From the NCBI GenBank assembly GCA_947476465.1, contig CANJQN010000007.1, positions 78,141 to 142,140 on the forward strand: a stretch of 64,000 nt of DNA, written 5' to 3'. This DNA is from Comamonadaceae bacterium (GTDB taxonomy: Bacteria > Pseudomonadota > Gammaproteobacteria > Burkholderiales > Burkholderiaceae_C). The stretch's first letter is position 1. Each line of letters begins with the position of its first letter. The notes under the pieces are model-generated. The model was not told where the DNA came from. It was given only the letters and a program-made list of their open reading frames with translations, and did not search any database. Below are positions 27,475-37,869 of this stretch, one piece after another. The position numbers and the translations under genes are program-made.

Positions 27475-29382
27475 ATGATTCAAATCACGCTCCCTGACGG
27501 TTCCAAACGCGAATATCCCGGCCCGGTGACGGTCGGCGAAGTAGCCGCCTCGATCGGCGCCGGCCTGGCCAAGGCGGCTCTGGCCGGCAAGATCGATGGC
27601 AAGGTGGTCGACACCAGCTTCGTCATCGATCGCGACGCACCGCTGTCTATCGTCACGGCAAAAGATGCCGACGGGTTGGAGGTGATCCGCCACTCCACGG
27701 CCCACCTCTTGGCTTACGCCGTCAAGGAGCTGTTTCCCGAGGCACAGGTGACCATCGGTCCGGTGATCGAAAACGGCTTCTACTACGACTTCTCGTACAA
27801 GCGGCCCTTCACGCCCGACGATCTGGCGGCCATTGAAAAGCGTATGGCCGAACTCGCGGCCAAGGACGAGCCGGTGACGCGCCGGGTGCTGCCACGCGAC
27901 GAGGCGGTGAGCCACTTCAAGAGCATCGGCGAGCACTACAAGGCCGAGATCATTGCCAGCATTCCGCCCGGCCAGGACGTCAGCCTGTACCGCGAGGGCG
28001 CCTTCGAAGACCTGTGCCGCGGCCCGCACGTGCCCAGCACGGGCAAGCTCAAGCACTTCAAGCTGATGAAGCTGGCCGGCGCCTACTGGCGCGGCGATCA
28101 CCGCAACGAAATGCTGCAGCGGGTGTATGGCACGGCCTGGGCCAGCAAGGAGGATCTGCAGCAGTACCTGACCATGCTGGAAGAGGCCGAAAAGCGCGAC
28201 CACCGCAAGCTCGGCCGCGAGCTGCACCTGTTCCACATCGACGAGCACGCACCTGGCGTGGTGTTCTGGCATCCCAAGGGCTGGACGATCTGGCAGGAGG
28301 TGGAGCAGTACATGCGCCGTGTCTACCGCGACAACGGCTATCAGGAGGTCAAGGCCCCGCAGCTGCTGGACAAGACGCTATGGGAAAAGACCGGCCACTG
28401 GGAGAAGTACCGCGAGCACATGTTCACGACCGAATCGGAAAAGCGCGACTACGCGCTCAAGCCGATGAACTGCCCGGGCCACATCCTGATCTTCAAGCAG
28501 GGTGTCAAGAGCTACCGCGACTTGCCGCTGCGCTATGGCGAGTTCGGCCAATGCCACCGCAACGAGCCCACCGGCGGCCTGCACGGCATCATGCGGGTGC
28601 GCGGATTCACGCAGGACGACGGCCACATCTTCTGCACCGAAGACCACATCCTGCCCGAATGCACGGCCTACACGGCGCTGCTGCAGCAGGTCTACAAGGA
28701 CTTCGGCTTCAAGGACATCATCTACAAGGTGGCCACCCGCCCGGAAAAGCGCATCGGCTCCGACGAGAGCTGGAACAAAGCCGAGCGGGCACTGATGGAC
28801 AGTCTGCGCGCCTCCGGCTGCGAGTTCGAGATCGCCGTGGGTGACGGCGCCTTTTATGGCCCCAAGATCGAATACACCCTCAAGGACGCCATCGGCCGCC
28901 AGTGGCAGTGCGGAACCATGCAGGTGGATTTTTCCATGCCCGAGCGCCTGGACGCCGAGTACGTGGGCGAAGACGGCGCCCGCCACCGGCCGGCGATGCT
29001 GCATCGGGCCATCGTCGGCAGCATGGAACGCTTCATCGGCATCCTGCTCGAGCAGCACGCCGGCGCCTTGCCCGCGTGGCTCGCGCCGGTGCAGGTCGCG
29101 GTGCTCAACATCACCGATTCACAGGCGCAATACGCCACGGAAGTCGCCAAAATGCTGAGAAATCAAGGGCTTAGGGTTGAGCTTGACCTTAGAAACGAGA
29201 AAATTACGTATAAAATACGAGAGCATTCGCTTCAGAAGCTGCCGTATATCCTGGTCGTTGGCGACAAGGAGAAGGCTGCAGGCGCTGCCTCGGTTCGCGC
29301 CAGAGGCAACCTAGATCTGGGCGTGATGCCCGTCGAGGCCTTCGTCCAACGCATTTCCCAGGACATCGCCAGCCGTACCTGA
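27475..29382 (+). CDS. thrS: Threonyl-tRNA synthetase
   Basis: Charges tRNA-Thr. The 635-residue protein has the N-terminal TGS domain (1-60), the editing domain with [16 protein letters not shown] and the catalytic core. The core holds [12 protein letters not shown] (zinc-ligand Cys), the motif 2 region [30 protein letters not shown] and motif 3. The C-terminal anticodon-binding domain ([14 protein letters not shown]) is present. Full length. infC follows 18 bases on, the conserved thrS-infC-rpmI-rplT order. Confidence 0.97.
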   Translation: MIQITLPDGSKREYPGPVTVGEVAASIGAGLAKAALAGKIDGKVVDTSFVIDRDAPLSIVTAKDADGLEVIRHSTAHLLAYAVKELFPEAQVTIGPVIENGFYYDFSYKRPFTPDDLAAIEKRMAELAAKDEPVTRRVLPRDEAVSHFKSIGEHYKAEIIASIPPGQDVSLYREGAFEDLCRGPHVPSTGKLKHFKLMKLAGAYWRGDHRNEMLQRVYGTAWASKEDLQQYLTMLEEAEKRDHRKLGRELHLFHIDEHAPGVVFWHPKGWTIWQEVEQYMRRVYRDNGYQEVKAPQLLDKTLWEKTGHWEKYREHMFTTESEKRDYALKPMNCPGHILIFKQGVKSYRDLPLRYGEFGQCHRNEPTGGLHGIMRVRGFTQDDGHIFCTEDHILPECTAYTALLQQVYKDFGFKDIIYKVATRPEKRIGSDESWNKAERALMDSLRASGCEFEIAVGDGAFYGPKIEYTLKDAIGRQWQCGTMQVDFSMPERLDAEYVGEDGARHRPAMLHRAIVGSMERFIGILLEQHAGALPAWLAPVQVAVLNITDSQAQYATEVAKMLRNQGLRVELDLRNEKITYKIREHSLQKLPYILVVGDKEKAAGAASVRARGNLDLGVMPVEAFVQRISQDIASRT

Positions 29383-29400
29383 TTTCATAAGGAAGCCACC

Positions 29401-29994
29401 ATCGCTACTGAATTTCGTGACCGTCGCCACCGCGAGGAACGCAAGCACCGCCTGAACCGTGAAATCATGGCCCCGGAAGTCCGTCTCTCCGGGCCGGAGA
29501 ACGAGCCCCTAGGCATCGTCAGTCTGCAGGAAGCCCTGCGCATGGCTGGTGAGCTTGATGTGGACCTGGTTGAGATCGCCGCCACCGCCATTCCGCCGGT
29601 CTGCCGGTTGATGGACTACGGCAAGTTCAAGTACCAGGAGCAGAAGAAGGCGGCTGAGGCGAAGGCCAAGCAGACGGTCATCGAGATCAAGGAAGTCAAA
29701 TTCCGGCCGGGCACCGACGATGGTGACTACAACATCAAGATGCGCAACATCCGGCGCTTCCTGGCCGAAGGTGACAAGTGCAAGATCACGCTGCGCTTTC
29801 GGGGACGCGAGATCACGCACCAGGAAATCGGCATGGCGCTGTTGAACCGCATCCGCGATGAGTTGGCAGACACCATCCTCATCGAGCAGTTCCCCAAGCT
29901 CGAAGGCCGGCAGATGATCATGATGATCGCGCCGGGCAGGAAGAAGCAGCCGGTCGCCAAGGCGCCAACCGAGGCGCAGAGCGCATCGGCCTGA
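29401..29994 (+). CDS. infC: Translation initiation factor IF-3
   Basis: IF-3 keeps 30S subunits free and proofreads the start codon. The gene begins at the rare start ATC (29401), placed by AAGGAAG 5 bases upstream and by the family N-terminus ([21 protein letters not shown]). The first in-frame ATG at 29467 would delete 22 conserved residues. A non-AUG start is the known device by which IF-3 represses its own translation. 197 residues; the second domain has [19 protein letters not shown]. The 3' end is tandemly duplicated in the spacer. Confidence 0.96.
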   Translation: MATEFRDRRHREERKHRLNREIMAPEVRLSGPENEPLGIVSLQEALRMAGELDVDLVEIAATAIPPVCRLMDYGKFKYQEQKKAAEAKAKQTVIEIKEVKFRPGTDDGDYNIKMRNIRRFLAEGDKCKITLRFRGREITHQEIGMALLNRIRDELADTILIEQFPKLEGRQMIMMIAPGRKKQPVAKAPTEAQSASA

Positions 29995-30056
29995 TGAGAT
30001 TCGAGGCGCAAGGCGCTTCGGCTTGATGAGATTCCGGGCGCACAGCGCCTGGGCTT
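29971..30056 (+). repeat. 32-bp tandem duplication spanning the infC stop
   Basis: 29971-30002 (last infC codons and stop) is repeated with few changes at 30003-30034, and a partial third copy follows to about 30056. The rest of the 186-base infC-rpmI spacer holds small hairpins (CCTGGG 30081-30086 with CCCAGG 30098-30103). I see no gene in it. Confidence 0.7.
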
Positions 30057-30180
30057 AGACAAAGACAGACAGTTCAGTCGCCTGGGGGTTGGTCGCTCCC
30101 AGGTAACAAGTGGCTCGGGGCCAGCAAGTCCGCGGAAGGTTCGCGGCGCCTCACGAGCACAATCAAGAAGGAGCATTCAC

Positions 30181-30384
30181 ATGCCCAAGATGAAGACCAA
30201 GAGCGGCGCGAAAAAGCGTTTCCGCGTGCGTCCCGGTGGTACCGTCAAGCGGGGTCAGGCGTTCAAGCGCCACATCCTGACCAAGAAGACCACCAAGAAC
30301 AAGCGCCATCTGCGCGGGTCGGTCGCTGTCCATGAGACCAATATGGGTCACATGGCACAGATGCTCCCGTTCGCTGGCCTCTGA
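30181..30384 (+). CDS. rpmI: 50S ribosomal protein L35
   Basis: The 67-residue basic protein begins [16 protein letters not shown] and has the L35 core [23 protein letters not shown] lies 7 bases upstream. In relatives the infC-rpmI-rplT segment is autoregulated by L20 binding the leader; the 186-base spacer could house such a site but I cannot confirm it. Confidence 0.97.
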   Translation: MPKMKTKSGAKKRFRVRPGGTVKRGQAFKRHILTKKTTKNKRHLRGSVAVHETNMGHMAQMLPFAGL

Positions 30385-30411
30385 TCAACCCGGACGAACA
30401 AGGAGTCTCCT

Positions 30412-30771
30412 ATGCCTCGCGTTAAACGTGGTGTAACCGCACGCGCCCGCCACAAGAAAGTTCTCGCCCTCGCCAAGGGCTTCCGCGGCCGCCGCGGCAA
30501 TGTCTTTCGCGTTGCCAAGGAAGCGGTGATGAAGGCTGGGCAATATGCCTACCGTGATCGCCGTGCCAAAAAGCGCGTCTTCCGTCAGCTGTGGATTGCG
30601 CGTATCAACGCCGCCGCGCGTGAACTGGGCATGACCTACAGCCAGTTTGCCAACGGCATCCGCAAGGCCGGTATCGAGATCGACCGCAAGGTCCTTGCCG
30701 ACATCGCCGTGCACGACAAAGCTGCCTTTGCCGGCATCGTGGAGCAAGCCAGGGCCAAGCTGGCGGCTTGA
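30412..30771 (+). CDS. rplT: 50S ribosomal protein L20
   Basis: L20 is an early 50S assembly protein. The 119-residue product begins [35 protein letters not shown] and has the C-terminal segment [33 protein letters not shown] is 8 bases upstream. A terminator follows before pheS. Confidence 0.97.
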   Translation: MPRVKRGVTARARHKKVLALAKGFRGRRGNVFRVAKEAVMKAGQYAYRDRRAKKRVFRQLWIARINAAARELGMTYSQFANGIRKAGIEIDRKVLADIAVHDKAAFAGIVEQARAKLAA

Positions 30772-30820
30772 GTTCACATCGGGTGTTGCCATTTCGGCGG
30801 CGCCCGGTGCAACCAACTTG

Positions 30821-30861
30821 AACGGGGCTAGGGCTTGCAAGGCACTGGCCCCGTTTTTTTT
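30821..30861 (+). terminator. Terminator/attenuator abutting the pheS start
   Basis: AACGGGGC (30821-30828) pairs with GCCCCGTT (30848-30855), extendable to 10 bp with one G-U pair, and is followed by a run of T ending 4 bases before the pheS ATG. It both ends the rplT transcript and occupies the place of a pheS ribosome-binding site. Confidence 0.75.
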
Positions 30862-30864
30862 CGC

Positions 30865-31911
30865 ATGACCAACGAACTCGATTCCATTGTCGACAGCGCG
30901 CGTCAGGCGTTCGCCGGCGCCGCCACCCCCGCCCAGCTGGAAGACGCCAAGGCGCGCTTTACTGGCAAGGCCGGACGCCTCACCGAGCTGATGAAGGGCA
31001 TGGCCGCCCTGAGCGTGGAAGACAAAAAGAGCCGCGGCGCCGCCATCAACCAGGCCAAGCAGGCGATCGAGGAGGCCCTCAGCGCCCGCCGCCGTGCCCT
31101 GGCCGACGCCGAACTCGAGGCGCAGCTGCACGCCGAATCGCTTGACGTCACACTGCCCGGCCGCATGCGCGAACCTGGTGGCCTGCACCCGGTCAGCCGC
31201 ACCATGGAGCGCATCGAGCAGATCTTCGCCAGCATGGGTTTCGATGTGGCCGACGGCCCCGAAATCGAGAGCGACTGGCACAGCTTCACCTCGCTGAACA
31301 ACCCGCCTAATCACCCTGCGCGCTCGATGCAGGACACGTTCTACGTGGACCTCAACGGCGACGACGGCATCCCCTACAACCTGCGTCCGCACACCAGCCC
31401 CATGCAGGTGCGCTATGCGCATGCCCACATCAAGAAGCACAGAGACGCCGCGGAGATTCCCGAAATTCGGGTGATCGCGCCGGGCCGCACCTACCGCGTC
31501 GACAGCGACGCCACGCACTCGCCCATGTTCCACCAGTGCGAAGGCCTGTGGCTGGGGCGCAATGTGAGCTTCAAGGACCTCAAGGTCGTCTTCACGAACT
31601 TCTGCCGCACCTTCTTCGAGAGCGACGATCTGGCGCTGCGTTTTCGGCCCAGCTTCTTTCCTTTCACTGAGCCCAGCGCCGAGATCGACATTCAGTTCCA
31701 GAGCGGCCCGCTGGCCGGCCGCTGGCTGGAAGTGGCGGGCGCCGGCCAGGTGCACCCGACAGTGGTGCGCAATATGGGGCTCGACCCAGAGCGCTACATC
31801 GGCTTTGCCTTCGGCATGGGCCCCGACCGCCTGACCATGCTGCGTTACGGCGTGAACGACCTGCGCCTATTCTTCGACGGCGATATCCGCTTTTTGCGCC
31901 AATTCCGTTGA
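30865..31911 (+). CDS. pheS: Phenylalanyl-tRNA synthetase alpha subunit
   Basis: Catalytic subunit of the (alpha beta)2 synthetase. The 348-residue product from ATG 30865 has the N-terminal coiled-coil arm (1-85). Motif 2 is [11 protein letters not shown] then [22 protein letters not shown], and motif 3 is the [14 protein letters not shown] region. No Shine-Dalgarno sequence lies close to the ATG; the preceding bases are the terminator T-run. An in-frame TTG at 30835 would add 10 residues but starts within the terminator stem-loop. Expression probably depends on readthrough. Confidence 0.96.
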   Translation: MTNELDSIVDSARQAFAGAATPAQLEDAKARFTGKAGRLTELMKGMAALSVEDKKSRGAAINQAKQAIEEALSARRRALADAELEAQLHAESLDVTLPGRMREPGGLHPVSRTMERIEQIFASMGFDVADGPEIESDWHSFTSLNNPPNHPARSMQDTFYVDLNGDDGIPYNLRPHTSPMQVRYAHAHIKKHRDAAEIPEIRVIAPGRTYRVDSDATHSPMFHQCEGLWLGRNVSFKDLKVVFTNFCRTFFESDDLALRFRPSFFPFTEPSAEIDIQFQSGPLAGRWLEVAGAGQVHPTVVRNMGLDPERYIGFAFGMGPDRLTMLRYGVNDLRLFFDGDIRFLRQFR

Positions 31912-31944
31912 TCCGCCGCCCACCGAATCCGAAGCCCAAAGAAC

Positions 31945-34365
31945 ATGCAATTCCCCGAGTCCTGGCTGCGTGAGTTCTGCAATCCGCCGCTCTGCACCCA
32001 ATCCCTCGCCGACACCCTGACCATGGGCGGCCTGGAGGTCGAAGACCTGCGGCCCGTCGCGCCCCCGTTCACCCAGATCGTGGTCGGCGAAATCAAGGAA
32101 GCCGCCCAGCACCCCAATGCCGACCGCCTGCGCGTGTGCCAGGTGGACGTGGGGCAGGGCGCGCTGCTCAATATTGTCTGCGGCGCGCCCAATGCCCGCG
32201 CCGGCATTCGCGTGCCTTGCGCCCTGGTGGGTGCGCAGCTGCCGCCCGGCGACGACGGAAAACCCTTCGAGATCAAGCTGGGCCAGCTGCGCGGCGTGGA
32301 AAGCCAGGGCATGCTGTGCTCAGCCCGCGAGCTGCAACTGAGCGAAGACCACGGCGGTCTGCTCGAACTGCCCGCCGACGCGCCGATCGGCCAGGACATC
32401 CGCAAGGTGCTGGACCTCGACGACACGCTGTTCACCCTCAAGCTCACGCCCAACCTCGCACACGCGCTGAGCGTGTATGGCGTCGCCCGCGAGCTGTCGG
32501 CGCTGACCGGCGCGCCGCTGAAGGCGCCGCGCTTCGAGCCGGTGCAGCCCACCCATGACGGGCATGTGAAGGTCCAGGTGACCGCGCCCGACCTGTGCGG
32601 CCGTTTTTCCGGGCGGGTGGTGCGCAACGTCAATACCCAGGCCAAGACTCCCAAGTGGATGGTCGACCGGCTGGCGCGTTGCGGCCAGCGCAGCATCACC
32701 GCGCTGGTCGACATCTCCAACTACGTGATGTTCGAGTTCGGCCGGCCCTCGCACATCTTTGACCTCGACAAGATCCACGGTGGACTGCATGTGCGCTGGG
32801 CCCACCCAGGCGAGCGCCTCAAGCTCCTGAACGGCAACACGGTCGACCTCGACAACCGGGTCGGCGTGATCGCCGACGACATGCATGTCGAGTCGCTGGC
32901 CGGGATCATGGGCGGCGATTCGACCGCGGTGTCGGACAGCACGCGCAATGTGTATGTCGAAGCCGCGTTCTGGTATCCGCAGGCGATCCAGGGGCGCTCG
33001 CGGGGCTTTAACTTTTCCACCGACGCCGGCCACCGCTTCGAGCGGGGCGTCGACCCCAGCCAGACTGTCGAACACATCGAGCACATCACCGGCCTGATCC
33101 AGCAGATCTGCGGTGGCGAGGCGGGCCCGATGGACGACCAAGTGGTCTCGCTGCCCGAGCGCAAGCCGGTCGTGCTGCGCGCCTCGCGGGCGGCCAAGGT
33201 GATCGGCATGCCCTTGTCCGTGGCGCAGTGCCAGGAGGCGCTGGCCCGCCTGGGCCTAAACGCGGTCGTTGACGGCGACCTGCTCACCGTCACGCCGCCG
33301 CCGCATCGCTTCGACCTCGCGATCGAGGAAGACCTGATCGAAGAGGTGGTGCGCATCGTCGGCTACGAGAACCTGCCCACCACGCCACCGTTGGCGCCCA
33401 TCGTCGCGCGGCCGGCCGACGAGTCGCGCCGCAGCCGCTTCGCCGTGCGTCACCTGCTGGCCGACCTGGGCTATTTCGAAACCATCAATTTCAGCTTCGT
33501 CGAAGCGCACTGGGAGCGCGAGCTCGCAGGCAACGAGCAACCCGTGCGGCTGCTCAACCCCATCGCCAGCCAGATGAGCGTGATGCGCTCCAGCCTCATG
33601 GGCTCGCTGCTGCAGGTGTTGCGCCACAACCTCGACCGCAAGGCCGAACGCGTGCGCGTGTTCGAACTGGGCCGCGTCTTTCTGCGCGACGCTGATGTGG
33701 CCACCACCGACACCACAGTGCATGGCGTGCACCAGCCCATGCGCGTTGCCGCTCTGGCCTATGGCCCGGCCGACGGTGTTCAGTGGGCTCGCAAGGGGCA
33801 GGGCGCGGCCGACTTCTTCGACCTCAAGGGCGACGTGCAGGCGCTGCTGTCACCGCTGGCGCCGCAGTTCCGTGCCGCCACGCACCCAGCCCTGCACCCA
33901 GGACGCTGCGCCAGTGTCTGGGTCGATGGGCGCGAGATCGGCGTTTTGGGCGAGTTGCACCCGCGTTGGCGGCAAAGCTGGGAGTTGCCCGGCGCACCTT
34001 TGCTGTTCGAGCTCGGCCTGGATGCCGTGCTGGCGCGCAGCGTTCCGGCCTTCGAGACGGTGCCCCGCCACCAGCCGGCCGAGCGCGACCTGGCGCTCAT
34101 CGTGGGTGACGCCGTCACGCATGCGGCGCTGCTGGCCAGCGTCCGCGCGGCCGACACCGGTGGCCTGCTGCAGGACGCCCGCCTGTTCGACGTGTACAAG
34201 CCGCAACAGCCTGGCGGCGGCGTGGCCGCGGGCGAAAAGAGTCTGGCCGTGCGGTTGACGCTGGGCAGCGCGGTCGCCACACTCACAGACGACCAGATCG
34301 ACACGGCCGTCAAGGCCGTGGTGGAGCGCATCGCCGCTGATCTGGGTGGCCGCTTGAGGACCTGA
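31945..34365 (+). CDS. pheT: Phenylalanyl-tRNA synthetase beta subunit
   Basis: The 806-residue beta subunit has the N-terminal tRNA-binding (EMAP-like) domain at about 40-150 ([22 protein letters not shown]), the B3/B4 editing region, B5, and a C-terminal anticodon-binding (FDX-ACB) domain at about 710-806 ([18 protein letters not shown]). Full length. It follows pheS by 33 bases and ihfA starts 4 bases after its stop. Confidence 0.96.
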   Translation: MQFPESWLREFCNPPLCTQSLADTLTMGGLEVEDLRPVAPPFTQIVVGEIKEAAQHPNADRLRVCQVDVGQGALLNIVCGAPNARAGIRVPCALVGAQLPPGDDGKPFEIKLGQLRGVESQGMLCSARELQLSEDHGGLLELPADAPIGQDIRKVLDLDDTLFTLKLTPNLAHALSVYGVARELSALTGAPLKAPRFEPVQPTHDGHVKVQVTAPDLCGRFSGRVVRNVNTQAKTPKWMVDRLARCGQRSITALVDISNYVMFEFGRPSHIFDLDKIHGGLHVRWAHPGERLKLLNGNTVDLDNRVGVIADDMHVESLAGIMGGDSTAVSDSTRNVYVEAAFWYPQAIQGRSRGFNFSTDAGHRFERGVDPSQTVEHIEHITGLIQQICGGEAGPMDDQVVSLPERKPVVLRASRAAKVIGMPLSVAQCQEALARLGLNAVVDGDLLTVTPPPHRFDLAIEEDLIEEVVRIVGYENLPTTPPLAPIVARPADESRRSRFAVRHLLADLGYFETINFSFVEAHWERELAGNEQPVRLLNPIASQMSVMRSSLMGSLLQVLRHNLDRKAERVRVFELGRVFLRDADVATTDTTVHGVHQPMRVAALAYGPADGVQWARKGQGAADFFDLKGDVQALLSPLAPQFRAATHPALHPGRCASVWVDGREIGVLGELHPRWRQSWELPGAPLLFELGLDAVLARSVPAFETVPRHQPAERDLALIVGDAVTHAALLASVRAADTGGLLQDARLFDVYKPQQPGGGVAAGEKSLAVRLTLGSAVATLTDDQIDTAVKAVVERIAADLGGRLRT

Positions 34366-34369
34366 CCGA

Positions 34370-34747
34370 ATGGACGACCCCGACAACAACCGCTCCGCGA
34401 GCGACGCCGCCCTGGACTTCACGGTCGAGAGCCTTGAGACGCCGGCGCTCACCAAGGCGCAGTTGTCGGAGTTGCTGTTCGACCAGATCGGTCTGAACAA
34501 GCGCGAGTCCAAGGACATGGTCGATGCCTTCTTCGACCTGGTGTCCGAGCGCCTGGTCGATGGCAAGGACGTCAAGATCAGCGGCTTCGGCAATTTCCAG
34601 ATCCGCACCAAGGCGCCGCGGCCCGGGCGCAATCCGCGGACCGGCGAATCCATTCCCATCGATGCGCGCCGGGTGGTCACCTTCCATGCCAGCCACAAGC
34701 TCAAGGAACAGATCCAAACGGGGGGCGGGGGCGAGGCGAGCAGCTGA
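34370..34747 (+). CDS. ihfA: Integration host factor alpha subunit
   Basis: IHF bends DNA and shapes the nucleoid. The 125-residue product contains [31 protein letters not shown] and the minor-groove arm [23 protein letters not shown]. It carries about 26 extra N-terminal residues ([20 protein letters not shown]) compared with enterobacterial IhfA, a feature I recall from Comamonadaceae. It directly follows pheT, the conserved location. Confidence 0.94.
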   Translation: MDDPDNNRSASDAALDFTVESLETPALTKAQLSELLFDQIGLNKRESKDMVDAFFDLVSERLVDGKDVKISGFGNFQIRTKAPRPGRNPRTGESIPIDARRVVTFHASHKLKEQIQTGGGGEASS

Positions 34748-34864
34748 CACGCCGTCCCGGGGCGCCGGCACGTCACCTCCGGTTACGATCGTTCCAGATC
34801 TCGCTTTGCAGGCGAGAGTTGTTGCAGTAACCTCTGAGGTTTCTTGCGTACAAGCTTGTTTTCA

Positions 34865-35335
34865 ATGGAGAAACCTCTCCCGAACATCCCCGCCAAGCGC
34901 TACTTCACCATCGGTGAGGTGGGCGAGCTGTGCGGCGTCAAGCCGCATGTGCTGCGCTACTGGGAGCAGGAGTTCACGCAGCTGCGCCCGATGAAGCGGC
35001 GCGGCAACCGCCGCTATTACCAGCACCATGAGGTGCTCATGATCCGGCGCATTCGCGATCTGTTGTACGACCAGGGCTTCACCATCAGTGGTGCGCGCAA
35101 CCGCCTGCAGGAGCTCGGCCAGGGCGATCGCGACCGCCGGCGCGGCGGTGACCAACTGCTGGACAACGTCGAGGCGGTCGACGTGATCGAGGTCGATGCC
35201 GCCGAAGAAACCGGGTTCGAAGATGAGTTCGACGACGCGGCACCGCTCGAGCTGGCCGACGAGTTCACACAGAAGCTGCTGCAGGTGCGCCAGGAGCTGT
35301 TCGAGATTCGCGATCTCTTGTCCCCGACCCGCTGA
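34865..35335 (+). CDS. MerR-family regulator
   Basis: The 156-residue protein starts MEKPLPNIPAKRYFTIGEVGELCGVKPHVLRYWEQEF, a MerR-type winged helix. The usual ligand cysteines are absent; an acidic stretch (about 100-135) precedes a C-terminal helix. This is the pheST-ihfA-linked MerR homologue common in betaproteobacteria, with unknown signal. No clear ribosome-binding site lies before the ATG; a TTG 21 bases upstream is possible. Confidence 0.88.
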   Translation: MEKPLPNIPAKRYFTIGEVGELCGVKPHVLRYWEQEFTQLRPMKRRGNRRYYQHHEVLMIRRIRDLLYDQGFTISGARNRLQELGQGDRDRRRGGDQLLDNVEAVDVIEVDAAEETGFEDEFDDAAPLELADEFTQKLLQVRQELFEIRDLLSPTR

Positions 35336-35379
35336 GGTGGCGGAAGGGGCGCAAACGCAGGCTATAATTTCAGGCTTGA

Positions 35380-35456
35380 CGGCGTGTGGCGCAGCCTGGT
35401 AGCGCACTTGCATGGGGTGCAAGGGGTCGAAGGTTCGAATCCTTTCACGCCGACCA
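35380..35456 (+). tRNA. tRNA-Pro (GGG)
   Basis: A 77-base cloverleaf including encoded CCA. Acceptor arms are CGGCGTG and CACGCCG; the D-arm is GCGC/GCGC with GG in the loop. The anticodon stem CTTGC/GCAAG closes the loop ATGGGGT (anticodon GGG), and the T-loop is TTCGAAT. C1-G72 fits proline tRNA. A TATAAT at 35363-35368 lies 12 bases upstream. It decodes CCC. Confidence 0.97.
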
Positions 35457-35464
35457 TTTATTTG

Positions 35465-35497
35465 AACGGGTTAGCTCTCATAGGGAGTTGACCCGTT
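35465..35497 (+). terminator. Hairpin after tRNA-Pro
   Basis: AACGGGT (35465-35471) pairs with ACCCGTT (35491-35497); the enclosed bases extend the stem through several G-U pairs. A short T-rich tail follows. Likely the tRNA terminator. Confidence 0.6.
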
Positions 35498-35575
35498 TGC
35501 ATTTCAGGCCGTCGCCGCCAAGCACATCACGAACCAGCACCTTGGGCTGCGAGGCACCGGGCGCAGGCGGCTCGT

Positions 35576-36118
35576 TCACTCCAGATCGAACGTGTGCAGG
35601 CCGAAGTGCCCGCGCCGCCGGTCATCAAAGTAACGCAGCAGGGTTTCGCGCACGGTGCGAAAGGCGATCTCGTCCCAGGGGATCTGGGCCTCGGTGAACA
35701 GCTGCGCCTCCTGCGTTTCGGGGCCGGGGGCGAACTGGTCGCTGGTCAGCTGTGCCAGGTAGAACATGTGCACCTGCCCGACCCGGGGCACGCTCAGCAT
35801 CGACAACAGGCCCTGCATCTCAAAATGCGCCCCGGCTTCTTCGACGGTTTCTCGGGCCGCGCCTTGCGACGTGGTCTCGCCCAGCTCCATGAAGCCTGCC
35901 GGCAGGGTCCACTTGCCCCAGCGTGGCTCGATGTTTCGCTTGCACAGCAAGACCTGCTCGCCCAGGTAGGGCACGGTGCCCACCACGTTGAGCGGGTTCT
36001 CGTAGTGGATGGTGTCACAGGCCGGGCACACGGCACGCTTGCGGGTGTCGCCATCGTCGGGGATGCGGTAGACCACGGCGACGCCGCAGTTCCTGCAGTG
36101 TTTGATGGGGCTGTGCAT
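35576..36118 (-). CDS. NUDIX hydrolase with N-terminal zinc ribbon
   Basis: The 180-residue protein has a zinc ribbon (CRNCG at about 8-12 and CPACD at about 31-35) followed by a Nudix domain. The Nudix box GFMELGETTSQGAARETVEEAGA matches GX5EX7REUXEEXGU in full. Such proteins hydrolyse nucleoside-diphosphate-linked compounds (NADH pyrophosphatase-related architecture). The exact substrate is unknown. It is a single gene on the minus strand, between tRNA-Pro and the FAH gene. Confidence 0.9.
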   Translation of the reverse strand: MHSPIKHCRNCGVAVVYRIPDDGDTRKRAVCPACDTIHYENPLNVVGTVPYLGEQVLLCKRNIEPRWGKWTLPAGFMELGETTSQGAARETVEEAGAHFEMQGLLSMLSVPRVGQVHMFYLAQLTSDQFAPGPETQEAQLFTEAQIPWDEIAFRTVRETLLRYFDDRRRGHFGLHTFDLE

Positions 36119-36179
36119 TGGGCCAGTGTAGTCGGGCGGGAAAGCCCCTGAGTCCCGTGCCCGGGGCCCGAGGCGCCCC

Positions 36180-36881
36180 TCAGGCTGGCGCCACCTTCAG
36201 GGTGAGTGGCGCCAGCCCGTCGACGCCACCCGACAGCACATCCCCGGGCACCACCGCCGCGACGCCTTCGGGTGTGCCGGTGAAGATGAGGTCACCGGCC
36301 TGCAACTGCCAGGCCGCCGAGAGGGCTTCGATGGACTCGCCGATGTTCCAGATCAGGTTGCGCACGTTGCTGCGCTGGCGGTCGGTGCCATTGACCCGCA
36401 GCCAGATCGCGGCCTGGGCCACGTCGCCGGCCTGCTGCGCCGGCGTGATGGGCCCCATCGGCGCCGAGTGGTCGAAGGCCTTGCCAATGCACCAGGGACG
36501 ACCCTGTTTCTTCATGTCGTTTTGCAGGTCGCGCCGGGTCATGTCCAGGCCCACGGCGTAGCCGTAGATATGCGCTGCGGCGTCGGCAGCCTTGATATTG
36601 CGCCCGCCCTTGCCGATCGCCACGACGAGTTCGATCTCGTGGTGCAGGTTCGTTGTCTGGCTGGGGTAGGGAAGGTTGCCCATCTGGCCCGCTTCCACCG
36701 CCACCAGCGCGTCGGCGGGCTTGAGAAAGAAGAAGGGTGGCTCGCGGCCGGTAAAACCCATCTCCTTGGCATGCTCCTCGTAATTGCGGCCGACGCAGTA
36801 GATGCGGTGCACCGGAAAGCGCTCGCTGCGGCCCACGACCGGGGCGGACACCACGGCGGGCGGATTGAAGACATAGTTCAT
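36180..36881 (-). CDS. Fumarylacetoacetate hydrolase-family protein
   Basis: The 233-residue protein starts at the ATG ending at 36881, placed by AAAGGAG 5 bases upstream. FAH fold landmarks are IYCVGRNYEEHAKEMG, PFFFLKPADALVA, HHEIELVVAIGKGGRNI, GYAVGLDMTRRDLQ and LIFTGTPEGVAAVVPGD. It resembles fumarylpyruvate hydrolases of gentisate pathways. A maleylacetoacetate/maleylpyruvate isomerase-like gene lies just beyond the divergent OmpA gene. That supports a role in the last steps of aromatic ring-cleavage catabolism, though the dioxygenase is not present. Confidence 0.88.
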   Translation of the reverse strand: MNYVFNPPAVVSAPVVGRSERFPVHRIYCVGRNYEEHAKEMGFTGREPPFFFLKPADALVAVEAGQMGNLPYPSQTTNLHHEIELVVAIGKGGRNIKAADAAAHIYGYAVGLDMTRRDLQNDMKKQGRPWCIGKAFDHSAPMGPITPAQQAGDVAQAAIWLRVNGTDRQRSNVRNLIWNIGESIEALSAAWQLQAGDLIFTGTPEGVAAVVPGDVLSGGVDGLAPLTLKVAPA

Positions 36882-37068
36882 GGAAACTCCTTTGGCGATC
36901 AGCATGCGCAATGGCGAGCGCTGCTGATCATAGAGGCGCCCTTGACCAGCTCAACCGTACCCTGTGGGTTATCGTCCTACGACATTTTCCGCCGGTGTTG
37001 TCCACCCCATCCCACGCTGCCGCGTTGAACTACGGGTCGAGTCGCTTGCTGAAAGAAGAAGGACAGTC

Positions 37069-37746
37069 ATGACAAATTTGCAATCGCCCATGCCGCGCGC
37101 CCTTTTGTGCGCCGCCCTGCTGGCGGCCCTCGGGCTGGCAGGCTGTGAATCGATGGACCCGCGCCAGATGACGCCCGCCCAACGCAACACGGCCATCGGC
37201 GCCGGCGTCGGCGCATTGGCGGGCGCCGCGGTTGGCAACACGCGCGGCGCCGTCATCGGCGCCGGCGTGGGCGCCCTCGGTGGTTATGTGTGGTCGCGCC
37301 ACATGGAGCAAAAAAAGCAGGACATGGAGCGCGCCACCGCCGGCACCGGCGTGGCAGTGACGCAGACCGCCGACAACCAGCTCAAGCTGGAAATCCCAAG
37401 CGACATTTCCTTTGACAGCGGCCGCGCCGATATCAAACCCAACTTCCGGGCCGTGCTCGACCAGTTCGCCGCCGGCCTGTCGAGTCAGCCGACCACCGAC
37501 GTTCGCATCGTCGGCCATACCGACAGCATGGGCTCGGACGAGCTCAACGATCGCCTGTCGGTTCAGCGCGCACAGTCCGCACGCGATTACCTCACCGCCC
37601 GCGGCGTTCGCGCGCAGCAGATCACCGTGTCCGGCCGCGGTGAGCGTGAACCCATCGCCGACAACAGCAGCGAAGCCGGCCGGGCGCGCAACCGCCGTGT
37701 CGAGATCTACCTGGGCGAACGCTCGAACGTTGCGGCGAACCGGTAA
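37069..37746 (+). CDS. OmpA-family lipoprotein with glycine-zipper region
   Basis: The 225-residue outer-membrane lipoprotein has a lipobox LAGC at Cys26. A glycine-rich zipper follows at about 41-82 (AIGAGVGALAGAAVGNTRGAVIGAGVGALGG). The C-terminal OmpA domain (about 105-225) has the peptidoglycan-binding signature DVRIVGHTDSMGSDELNDRLSVQRAQSARDYL. It resembles YiaD. AAGAAGGA lies 6 bases before the ATG at 37069; the longer frame from 36964 lacks a signal sequence. Confidence 0.92.
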   Translation: MTNLQSPMPRALLCAALLAALGLAGCESMDPRQMTPAQRNTAIGAGVGALAGAAVGNTRGAVIGAGVGALGGYVWSRHMEQKKQDMERATAGTGVAVTQTADNQLKLEIPSDISFDSGRADIKPNFRAVLDQFAAGLSSQPTTDVRIVGHTDSMGSDELNDRLSVQRAQSARDYLTARGVRAQQITVSGRGEREPIADNSSEAGRARNRRVEIYLGERSNVAANR

Positions 37747-37869
37747 CGGGCCGATGGCGAACCGCCCGAGCGCGGGGCGCAGCGTCCGGCGCAAGGGCAG
37801 GGTTCGCCGGCTCTGTCACGCACGCGGAGTGTCACGAAGGTGAAGCCCAGGCGGTTTATCCTTGCCGCC

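Noticed and set aside
29467..29994. infC starting at the first ATG
   Set aside because: Would remove 22 conserved N-terminal residues; the ATC at 29401 has a well-placed ribosome-binding site.
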